Below are positions 50,501-62,500 of a stretch of 64,000 nt of DNA, one piece after another. Each line of letters opens with the position of its first letter. The stretch's first letter is position 1. A program made the position numbers and the translations under genes. The DNA comes from a bacterium (GTDB lineage Bacteria > Planctomycetota > Planctomycetia > Pirellulales > Pirellulaceae): positions 186,001 through 250,000 of the forward strand of contig JAUIGN010000004.1 of the NCBI GenBank assembly GCA_030430075.1. Reading direction: 5' to 3'. Below the pieces are notes generated by a model. It was not told the origin of the DNA and made no database searches. It was given only the letters and a program-made list of their open reading frames with translations.

Positions 50501-53500
50501 CGACGTTCGAAAGCAACGCCCAAGGCATCATTTCATCCGGAGCGTCGCTTACCGATCCCGACCGCTTCGGCCGAGGCTTCAACGAAGAGGCCACGATTTT
50601 CGTGCGCGGCGCGCAGCCTATCCTGGTCGGCAACACGATCACGGACGGCGACGGACCGGCGATCAGCATCAACGTCAATTCGCTGAACCATTTCGTCAAA
50701 CGGGACACGGGTCGGACGACGGGCCCCATCGATCGCCTGCCCGGTTTCGAGGGGAACCATGGCCCGCTGCTGGTCGACAACCGGCTCTCCGGCAACGGCA
50801 TCAACGGCATGGAGGTCCGCGGCCAGACGTTGACCACGCAGAGCGTCTGGGACGATACGGACATCGTGCATGTGGTGCGGGACACGATCTATGTCCCGGA
50901 CTTTCATACGTACGGCGGACTACGCCTGGAAAGCAGTCCCACCGATAGCCTGGTGGTCAAGCTGCGCAACCAGGATCGGGCCGGGACCGACCCGAACACG
51001 CCCGACCTGGCCGGCTTCACGGCACTCGGATTGCCCCACGAAATCCACGACCGCATCGGGGGAGCGATCCAGGTCGTTGGCCAACCCAACGCCCCGGTCG
51101 TGCTGACGTCGCTCGACGATGACTCCGTTGGTGCCGGGTTCGACCCCCGCGGCGACGTGCAGACGCGTACGTCCTCGGAGGGCATCGGGCTGGCCGGTCA
51201 CCTGGAACTGCTGCAACCGGACTCGGGCGTCTTCGCCACGCTGGTCGGCAACCTGGGCGTCTCGATGGATGGGCTGGGAACCAACGACGTCGGCAACCTG
51301 ACGGCAAATCTGCCGGTGGGCTCCAAGGTGGAGATGGCCTTGCTGCACGTGGTGACGAATGCCGGCGCTGCCTTCCAGCCTGCCAACATCACCTTCGACG
51401 GACAGCGGCTGCCCCTCACCTACCTGAGCCATGTGGCCGACATTCCGGCTGCCGGGATCGACTTTGAGACAGGTGTCGTCGACGTCACCGGCCTGGTGGC
51501 GGACAAACATGCGACGACCGCCTCGCCGCTTACCTTCGCCATCGACGAGACCAGTTCGGGGCAGCCGGTCAACATCGAAGGAACCAGCCTGACCGTCATC
51601 TACTCGGCGCCCAATCTGCCCGAGCGGTCGGTCTTTGTCCTGCAAGGCGGGCTCACCGGCGCCACACCGCAGACGACCACGTTCTCCTTTGCCAACCCGA
51701 TCGACACGGCCGATCCCAACTTCACCGCCGAGCTTGCTTTGGGCATCCAGTCGGGCGTGGAAGGGACGTCGCAATTCAGTACCGTGGAAGTCGGCGGCCA
51801 GCGCGTGACCAGCTCCGCGGGCGGTACGGATGATTCGATCGTCGTCCCCGCGGCGCCCGGCAGCCGGATCACGGTCGGTGGTGTCGGCGACGGCGTCGGC
51901 AACCCGCCGCCGAATTCCAACGTTACGTCGTTGGACGACGAGCGGTATGACTTGGAGCCGTTCCTGGTCTCCGGCGAGCGGGAACTGCGGTTGAGTATTG
52001 CCAACCCCACGAACTCCGATTCCGTCTTCCTGGCCGTCTTGACGCTCGGCGGCAACGCGGAGATGGGCAATTCCGGGACGCCGGGGGACTGGCGGGGCGT
52101 CCTGCTGGACACCTTCAGCCACGATCGCAATGTGGAAACGGTCACCGAGCGTGAAGGGCGGCTGGCGAACTCGCCGGACGTCAACGGAACGGCCGGACAG
52201 CCGGTCGGCGAATTGGCGCCGGGGGAGAAGGCGAGCGACGAGAATCAGCGGCTCGGCTTCGAGATTCAAGGCTTCCTCAACAATCCCACCGATCACGACG
52301 TCTACAGTTTCCAGGCCGAGGGGGCGACGGAAGTCTGGTTCGACATCGACCGCTCGACCCAATCGCTCGATACGGTGATCGAACTCTTGGATTCCAACGG
52401 CCAACTGGTGGCCCGCTCGGACAATTCGTTCGCCGAAGCATCCAATCCGCTTAACATCCTGACGCCGGAGGTGCGCGAGCGGATCCTTGACGAGCGGGAC
52501 CTATTGCTGCCCGTCTTCCAGAATCCCAACCTGACCCAGGCGGAACGCTTGAATCTCTTCCGGGCCTTGGACAACCCGGCCCTTTCGGAAACGCAGAAGG
52601 CCTTCCAGCTGAACGCCCTGGGCATCCAGATTGGAGGCCAGAGCGTCACCCCGGTTCAGGTCCAGCGGCTGCTGGACACGTTGGGCACTGAACTGTCGGC
52701 CGAAGATGCCTACAACCTGGTGGTGCAGCAGGGCCTGGACGTGACCGATCCGACGCTGTTGCGCGGCCCCGAGGCGCGGTTGATGCAGAAGACGCCGCCG
52801 TTCAACGGCGCCGATTCTTGGGGGATCAATCCGCGCGATGCCGGGATGCGGGTCATTTTGCCGGGTCCGTCCGGTGTCGTCCAGGATTATCAGGTACGGG
52901 TCAGCAGCAAGGACGCGGAGACGTCGGGCGCTTACCAGTTGCAGATTCGGTTGCGCGAAACGGATGAAATTCCCGGTTCGACGATCCGCTACTCGAACAT
53001 CGACTACGCCATCAACGGCGTCGAAGTCCGCGGGCAGCCGATTCACTCGCCCCTGCTCGGCGAAGTGGGCGAAGACACGTCCGCCAACGATCTGCTGGGC
53101 AGCGCGCAGAACATCGGTAACCTGGTCGCCATCGACCGGGCCGCCTTGGGAATCGCCGGTGAACTCACCTCGGCTGCCGACGTCGACTTCTATCAGTTCG
53201 ACGTCCAGTTCGAGGATGCGATTGTCACGCCGCGGACTTTTGAAACGGTCTTCGATCTGGACTACGCGGACGGGCTGGGACGGGCGAACGTCATTCTGTC
53301 CGTCTTCGATTCGTCGGGGCAGCTTGTCCTGACCAGCCGTGAAGGGAATGTGGCGGACGACCGGCCCGGCCGGATTGGCTCGTCGGATATTCAAGATCTG
53401 TCCCGCGGATCGGTCGGTTCGTCCGACGCGTTCATCGGCGGGGTCGAACTGTCACCCGGCTCCTACTTCGTGGCGGTGACTTCGGACGCCCGGATGCCGG

Positions 53501-56500
53501 TTCAGTTGGAACAGTTCTTCCTGGAGAATCCCACCAACGACCTGTTGCGTCTCGAGCCGGTCAATTCTCTGCGCCGGATCGCTCAAGATCACATTGGCGG
53601 GCCGCTGGCGACGAATGTCGGCGCCACCGGCGTGTTTGACGCGCCGCAGCAGTTGATCCTGTTCGATCGCGATGGGAGCGACGAAATCGACTATCACCTG
53701 GGTGATGTGGTCCTGCACGTCAGCGCCGGCAGCAACTACATTACCGGTTCCCGCCTGCACACGATCGATCCGTTCACTGGTGCCCAGGAGACCTTCGTCG
53801 GATTCTTCGGCGGCCCCTTCACGACGCGTGATATTGCGACCAACCCGATCAACGGCGAACTGATCACGTACAACCGGGGCAGTGACATCCTCCAGCCCTG
53901 TTTCCCTAACGACGCCAATTCGGGCAACTTCCTCAGCATCGATCCGGCCACCGGCGCCGCCACGTTCATCACCGACGACGATATTCTTACCTTCCACGAA
54001 GATCCCAGCGACCCGACTGCCTCGGTCCGTGTCCGCGACGCGTCGACGTGTGGACCGATTGGAGACGGCATTCAGATCAATGCCTTTACCGCCGGTTTCC
54101 TGGACGGGACGACGCGCGGCTTGATGGCCGGCGAACGTTTCCTTCGCAACGCGCCCTTCCCGGCCCCGGAGATCATTCCCGGCGTGGAGATCTTCGACAA
54201 TATCCTCTACGAAACCAACGTGAGTCCAACCGATCCCAATTACGGCAAGGCGATCGGCAACGTCAAAGCGGACGATCCGCCCCCGCCCATCTACGTGGGC
54301 GCCGGTACCGACATCCAAGAGCTGGGAGAGATTCTCACCAGCCCGCGGCTGGAAGCCAACGACGCCACGACAATCGACCCCCGCTTCTTCACCAATCCCA
54401 ACTTTTCCCCGCTGAACCACACCATCAATCAGCTCCAGGACGGTTCGGCGTTTAACGTGACCGACGGCGCGCGGTCGGTCAACTTCGAATTCGATTTCGG
54501 ATTCCAGGCCCAACAGACGATCGACACCCAGCGGGGCCGTACCATCCGCGACGGCGGCTTCTTCCTGTTGGACGACAACGCGTTCCAACTGGACACGGGG
54601 CCGGTGATCACCGTCAACCTGACGGGTGCCACCTTGGCAGACGGCACGCGGGTGGCGATCACGCGGGGCGGCAACGCCATTCCGGGCGGTAACTTCCAGT
54701 TTACCCTGGATCCGATGAACACGGCCCCCGGCGCGATCTTCTTCGATCGGCAGTTCACGGCGATTAACCTGACCGAGGCCCTGTTCAACGCCATCAACGC
54801 AGCCGGGCTGCCGGTGAATGCCACGCTCAGCCCCGGAGCCACCCGCATCAGCTTCATCGATGCCGGGGGTGGCGCCAATCTGAACGTCGATGTCACCTAC
54901 GGGAACGACATTACGCTCCCCGGAGCGCAGCCCAGCGGTGTCTTGAACCGCGGCATTCGCATCGAATCGGATCACCTGGCCGCGCCCGTGCTGCAACCGC
55001 TTGACGGCTCGCAGATCCGCGACGGCCAGACTTTTGACATCGAGACGCGCAACGACCGCGTGACCTTCGAATTTGAAAGCGGATACACGCTGCAGTTGCC
55101 GCGGACCTACCAGCTCTTGATCCCTGCCCGTGGAGGGCGTGACATCGCCGACGGCGATACGTTTACCGTCACCCTGGATGATGGCCAGAACCCGCCGACG
55201 ATCGTGGTGTTCGAGTTTGACAACGATGGCAGCCTGGCCGACATGATGAATACGGCGATCAATTTCACGTCCGACGACAGTCAGGATGTGGTCGCCGACA
55301 ACGTGGTTACCGCCTTGGAAAATGCCGGCCTCAATCTTGTGGGGCCGCGCAACCTGGGTGGCGGCGCCGTCCATTTGGGAGTCAACGGCACGCAGACCCT
55401 GACGGTTCCCACCAGTTCGACCTTGGTCTCCGTAGGCGGCAGCGTGGCGATTCAGGATGGCGATACGTTCCTGATCAGCGACGGCACGTTCCAGCGCCAG
55501 TTCGAGTTCGACAACGACGGCAGTTCCATCAATACCCGGATCGCCTTCGACTGGGATCAGACGGCGGACGAGATCGCCGGCGAGGTGGCCCTGATTGTGG
55601 GCGGCAGCGGACTGGGGCTGACACCATCGCCGGTCGGCGGCGGACAAGTGCATATCGGCGGCACACGCACGCCGGCCGGGGCACCGGGTCGGAACCACAT
55701 GCTGACCCTGCCTGGACAGACGGCCTTGCAGGTGATCGGGCAGCCGGGCGTTTCCGTCAGCCCGACGACCGGCAGTCCGCACGAGCCGGTGACCTTCGTT
55801 CCGGGTGCCAGCTTCACCAAGGCCGACGTCGTGCAGAGCATCGTTACGGCCGTGGAGCAGGTAAGTACCGCGCCGCTTTCCATCGCCATTCGGCGGGCCA
55901 CCGGCGGCGTCAGCGCGATTGGCGACCAGACGCCGATCGTTGTCAACTCGGATGGACTGGCCTACACGTTCATCATGGACGACCGAACCGTGCAGGGAGC
56001 CGCGCAGTCCGGTTTGATCCCCAGCGCCGGGGCCCGGAATCGAGAAACGGGTAACTGCAGCACCAACGCCGCGGCCCGCATCTACTGCATTCCCTTCACC
56101 GGCGGTGATCCCGGAGCGACCGACGCCATGAATCAGGCGGCGCCGATTCTTCCCGACTTGAAGGGAGACATCGCCAATCGCCTGATGATTGCCATCAATG
56201 CCAACGTTCCCAACATCAGTGCGACCCACATCGCGACTGCCGCGACCGTGGATGCGGATATGGTCGTGGTGAGCCGTCACCAGTTGGAAGCGACCGCCAT
56301 TCCGGTCGGCGACCGCGTCATCATCAACGGCCCCGGCATTCGTTACTTCCCCGGCCAGGCGCCGCCCGCCCCCGCGGTGTTCCCGATCAGCGAACTGCCG
56401 ATTGTGGCGACGATCGCCGCCGAGGAAGAATTCGTTCGTCCTCACCCGGCCAATGCGAACGCCATTCTGGACGAGACGTCGATCTTCATCGCGGACTCGA

Positions 56501-59500
56501 TTGCCCGCACGCTGGACAACTTCCAGGTCGGCGGGCGGACCTACAGCGCCGGAGGGAAGGGCAACCGGCTCAACTTCCACGGTGCGGACACGATCGACGT
56601 TTCGGGCGTGATCGGCGTCGACAGTAACCTGCCTGGCGGATACGCGTCGATGTGGACGCAGGTCGCCGGTGCGCCGGGTGTCGATCCTGGCAACGAGCGG
56701 ATTGAGTCCTTCGCCGACGACCTGGCGGGTGCCCGCGGCGATGATCTGATCGCCCTCCCCGGGCGGCTTGTCGCGCCCAAGGTGGCTGCCGCGATCAACA
56801 CCGCCTTCAACGATCCGACGCTGGCTGTGCGCAGCGACGAATTCGTGCGCCTGCGCCGCGGTGCCGTGCGGACGGAAGATTCGTTCTTGCAGAACTTCCT
56901 GGAAGGTGCCGGGCCGGGTGGCATCGTGACCGGCATGGCGACGCTCAACAACACCCTGTTCGCGGTCAGCGACAACGGTGGTTTTTACGCGGTGGACATC
57001 GACCGCACGGTGAACCCGCCGGACCTGACCACGACCTACATTCAGAGTTCGGTCGACGACTTGCTCGGCAAGCGGTTTGTGGGGCTCGCCGCCGCGCCGC
57101 CGAACGTCGAAAACGGCAAGTACCAGGACATGCTGTTCGCCCTGGACGCGGGTGGTCGCCTGTACGCGTTTGACGCGCCGATCCCCGGCCAGGAAGCGAC
57201 CACCGGCGGTGTGCTGCAGCCGATCTTTGTCGACGGGGCCACCAGCGCGCCGACCGGCATCACGGACGGGCACGGGATCGCCTTCTCGACGCTGGACGAG
57301 AACCTGTTCCATCGCGAGAGCCTGCGGCGGATCAACGATCCGGGGCACGGAATCAACCCGTCGTTCGACGGCACACGGGGCCGTAGCCCCGGCGGGACCA
57401 GCTACTACTTCGGTCCTGATCCGTTCGAGGGTAACACCTATGATTTCCCCGGCGGTGCCCACGGCTCGATCGTCAGTAACGAATTCGATCTCAAAGGGTA
57501 CTCGGCGGCGGACCGGCCGGTGCTGTACTTCAACTACTTCCTGGAGACGGAGGACGCCGGTGGGGCAATCATGCGCGATGCCTTCCGCGTGTTCGTGTCG
57601 GACAACGACGGCGATTGGCAGTTGCTGGCGACCAACAATGTGATCGGCAACAATCCCGTCGAGAACGAGAGCAACGTGCCGACGCCGTTCGATGTTCAGC
57701 CCTTGTTCGACAACGGAAATACCTGGCGGCAAGCCCGCGTTCCGCTGGACGCCTACGCCGGCCGCAGCAATCTGCGCCTGCGGTTTGACTTCAGCACCGC
57801 CGCCGACATGAATGTCGGCGATCCCAATACGACGGGTGCCGAAATTCGCACCGTCGCGGGTGTCTATCTGCAGGACGGGGATATCGTCAACATCGACAAT
57901 GCCCTCTTCGAGTTCGATCTCGGGTTCACCATGGTCACGCCAACCGGTGTGCAGATCGACGCGTCGCCCAACGGCGAATCGTTCACGATTACGGACGAGC
58001 AGGGGAACACCGAGTTGTTCCGCTTTGTGGACAGCAACGATTTTCCGCCCAATATCGTGATTCCCGCGGGGACGCTCTTCGACGACGGCGACACGTTCAG
58101 CGTCAGCGACGGCACCGACACCGTGGTCCTGGAGTACGACACCGGCTACCTCATGCAGATCCCGGCTGCCGGCGGCGATGTCTCCAATGGAGGCGTGGCC
58201 GACAACGAGACGTTTGTCGTCGACAACGGTACGGATCCGGCGCTCACCTTCGAGTTCGATAAGGACAATCTGAGCACGGTCGGCAATCAGCGGATCAACA
58301 TCATCGACAACCTGGCCCTCTTCGTCCCGCCACAAGGTGCGGTCGCCATCGGCGAAAACGACCAGTTCAGTATCAATGCCGGAACCGGTCAGCCGGATGT
58401 GGTGTTCGAGTTTGATCGCGACGGAGTCCTCTCCGACCCCCTCTTGCCGATCCAGCCGATCAACATTCTGGACAACTTCCTGCTGCAGTTCCCCAGTGAG
58501 GGTGGCGGGTTCGGCGGTGTTCAGGACGGATACACCTTCGATCTGATCCTCGACGACGGCGTGTCGATGCCGGTCATCGAAACGTACGAGTACGACGACG
58601 ATGGGATGTTCACTACAGGCAATCAGCGAATCATCTTCCAGCACTTCAACACGCAACAGGAGATGGTCGACCAGACGCTGGCGATCCTGGCCGGCAACAA
58701 CTTGGGGTTCATCCCGCGAGATCTCGGCAGCGGCCGGATTCTCCTGGACCACACGAATCCCTTCCACAATGTGAACCTGGCCGGGACCTTTGGAGCCGTT
58801 ACCAGCTCGCTGCGGGCCCGCACTCAGGACGAGGTTGCCGACCTGATCGTCGAGGCGATCAACAACGTTAAGGCACTCAACGATCCGACGCTTGAACTAG
58901 GCACGATTCAGCCCCGCAATGCCGGCAACGGTGTCGTCGTCCTCGGTGACACCACGCCGTTCCACACGCTGCTGACGCCCGGAACACCGGGTGGGTCCGG
59001 TTTGGCCCAGGGTCGTGTTCCGCAACGGCAGCAGGATATCGTCGCGCGGGTTGTGGCGAGCGTCGAAAGCCAACTCGGCCCGCTCGTCACGCTGACCGAC
59101 CTGGGCAACGGGCTGATTCACGTCGGCGGCCAGCAGAGCCATACGCTGGACGCTTCCAACAGCAGCCTGACGAGCACACCGTTGACGCCGTTTGTGGTCC
59201 ATGCCCCGACCAACGGCGGTATGGATATCATCGAGGCGGAGACGTTCACGATCGGCGGCAATACTGACGTGATCTTCGAGTTCGACAGTGATAACAGTGT
59301 CGGCATGGGGCATCGGGCCGTGCCGTACACCGTGAACGATTCGCAAGACGATATTGCCCAGGCGGTCGCTGACGCGGTCGCCCTGGCCGGCATCGGCCTG
59401 TCGCCAATGAACCTGGGTGACGGGGCGGTCTGGTTGGGTGGCACTCAGACCAAAGTCCATACGCTCGACACCAGCGGTTCGCCGTCGATCGCCCAAACCG

Positions 59501-62500
59501 GCACGCCGGGTGTTGTGGGCAACAACATCGCCATCGACTTCGTGCCGAACGATACGGCCGAGCAACTGGCGGCGCGCACCGCCAAGGCGATCATTGATTC
59601 ACCCTTGTCGTCGATCGTTGACGGCACCACCGTGTTTGACAACGTGGTCCGCGTGAGCGGCATCGGGGCGACCTTCAACCCATTGTTGTCACCCGTGACA
59701 CTGGAAGACTTCAATCCGATCTTCGTCGACCCGACGCAGACGGCCGCCGATGTGGCGCATCGGGTGGCGCAAGCGGTCCGCTCGGCCTTTGATCCGACGG
59801 CCAGCGGCACGCCCACCGTGATTCCTCACGTGGGCGCGGACCCGAACATCGACGACCACCGGGTCAACTTCGAAGGCGCGGTCGACGTCACCTTGGGGCT
59901 CGGTTCGGCCTCGAATCTCATCCTGGAAGGCAGTCTCGGTGTCAGTGACCCGGACAACGGGCGGGTGTTCGCCCATTCGGGAATGACGCGCGAGGAAGTG
60001 GCCGACCAGTTCGATCCTGTGCTCGAAAGCCGATTTTACAATCCCACCGTCATCGCGTCGGACGGCTTGCAGGCCTACGACGGCGATACCTTCCAATTGG
60101 ATGACGGTGTCAATCCGCTGGTCACGTTTGAGTTCGACAGCGGTTACGTCGTCAAGATTCCGCCGGATGGCGGCAAGACGATCCCCGACCTTTCGACCGC
60201 GGACCCGCGAGGTGTCAAGGATGGCGATACGATCACGCTGAGCGACGGGGCCACCACGATAACGCTTGAGTTCGACAAGAACGGCAACATTCGGCCGGGC
60301 AACGTCGGCGTGCAGATCAGCGATTCCAGCTCGCCCCTTTCCGTCGCGAACGCCGTGGTGAACACCTTGGCGGGCCGAGCGGAGACCAGCATTCTGGGGT
60401 TGCGACCGACCGTTCTGCCGGGCGGGCAGGTACAGCTCGGCGGTCGCCTCGGCGTTTCGCTCGCCATCAACCCGGGCAGTTCGATCACCCGTTCCGCCTC
60501 GCTGCCAATCCTCTTGGACGTGCCGGCGGGCGGTGGCGATGTGGTCGCCGACGGGATCCAGGACGGTGCCACGTTTACGCTCGACAACGGCAGCGACGTG
60601 GCCACCTTCGAGTTCGACTCGGATGGTAACTTTACGGCAGGCAATTTTAGGATTGCCATCAGCAAGACGAGCTCCCAGGCCGCAGTTGCCCAGGCCATCG
60701 TGAACGCCGTGTTGGGGATGCCCCCGGTGCTCTCTACCGATCTGGGCATCGACCCGCTGAATCCCGCCCGGGCCGAAGTCCTCAACGGCGGCGAGCGGGT
60801 TATCATTCGCGGAACACCCGGCCTGGCGATTACCTTCAACGGGGGCAATAACGTCACGCAGGTGCTGGCCGAACCGGGCGTCGACCCCGCCCTGGCGCTG
60901 CTCACCCCAGAGACGCTCAGCCTCCATCTGCCGGAACCCCTGACGCTGCATATGCCGGCCAGCGGTGCTGCGGAGATTTTGGACGGCGAGACGATTTCGA
61001 TCACGTTCACGAGTCCGCTGGGTGCGGTCTTTACCGAGACGTTCGAGTTTGACTTCAACGGCGGCATCAGCGACTCGCTCTTTACGGCGGTCCCCTTGCT
61101 GCCCAGCGACTCGGCTGATGACGTGGCGCTCAAACTGCGCGATGCCATCGATTCAGTTTCCAATACGCTGGACCTGATTCCCACGAAGTTGGGAGGCAAT
61201 GGAAACATCGATTTCGGCGGTACCGACGGAGCCATTCTCCTCCCGCCGCAGACCAGCCTGACGCTGACCGGACCCTTCGCCGTGCAGATGCCGTTGACCG
61301 GCGGTGCTGCCATTGCGGATGGCGAACGCTTCCAATTGGTGGTTTCCGGGACGACGTTTGATTTCGAGTTTGACAGCGATGGCGTGTTCGTCGACACCAA
61401 TCCGATGGACGGCGTTCCGGACAACATTCTGGTTTCGTTTACCGCGACCAGTACCCAATCCGACCTGGTCCAGGCCGTCATCGGGGCGGTGCAGGGTGCC
61501 GGTGCACCCGAACTTGATCGGCTCGTCCCTGTCGAGATGACCGGTCCTGCCCGGGTCCACATCGGCGGAACGTCAACCCATGTCGTGGAGACACGTAACA
61601 GCCATGTGAGCCAGACGGGTCAGGCGGGCGGTCTCCAGGATGGCGACGCCTTCGCCATCGGTGATCTGGATCTGAACCTGGTTCGCCGCTTCGAGATCGA
61701 TACGGATGGCGTCCGCAATGATGCCGACATGGACGGGCAGCCTGACATTCCGGGTAGCATTCTTATCCGCGTGAGCAGCGACAGCACGCTCCATCAGCTC
61801 AGCTCTGAGGTGCTGGACCTGATCAGCACCCAGGGGTTGGGGATCGCTCCGATCGACCAGGGTGGCGGTACGATCCATATCGGCGGTTCCTCGAACCTGC
61901 TTCTCGATACATCGGCCACGGTCAGCATTTCCCAGTCCGGCATCGGTGGACCGATTGCCGACGGCGAGACGTTCACGATCACGTCCGGCGCGAACGTGAT
62001 TACCTTCGAGTTCGATAAAGACGGCAGCCGCGTTGACGCGGACATGGACGGCCAGCCCGACTTCCCAACCAGCCAGTTGGTGGCGATCAGCAACGACGAC
62101 ACGCAGTTCCAGCTTGCGGATGCGATTCGGACGGCCATCTCGGCGGCCGGGATCGGCCTGCTCCCGCGAATCCTGGCCGGCGGTGTGATCGACCTGGGAT
62201 CGAGCACATCGCACCTGGTTGATACGGCCGGGACGGCCAACCTGGGGCAGATCGGCGGCATCGGCGGCGCGACGCCGCACGTTCCGGTCCTCTTCTCGCC
62301 AACGACCGACTTCCTGGCCAGCGACATGGCCACGGCCATTCGTTCGGCGATCAACAATACCGTGCCCAACCTTTCGATTCCGCTCGACATTCGAGCCACG
62401 ATCGATCCATTTGACATTCGGCGCGTCGAATTGATTCATACGTCGGGATTGCCGGGCGACGCTCGCTTCATTCCCAACGAGTCCGACGATCCGTCCGGCT

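Noticed and set aside
53452..58767. A 1,771-codon open frame on the minus strand inside the giant gene, and similar ones at 46069-48105, 48166-49629 and 50920-52404
   Set aside because: They are antisense to a sense frame with repeated domains and motifs. Their translations are Arg/His/Val-rich with no recognisable domains. They exist because sense codons whose complements are stops are rare in this GC-rich gene.
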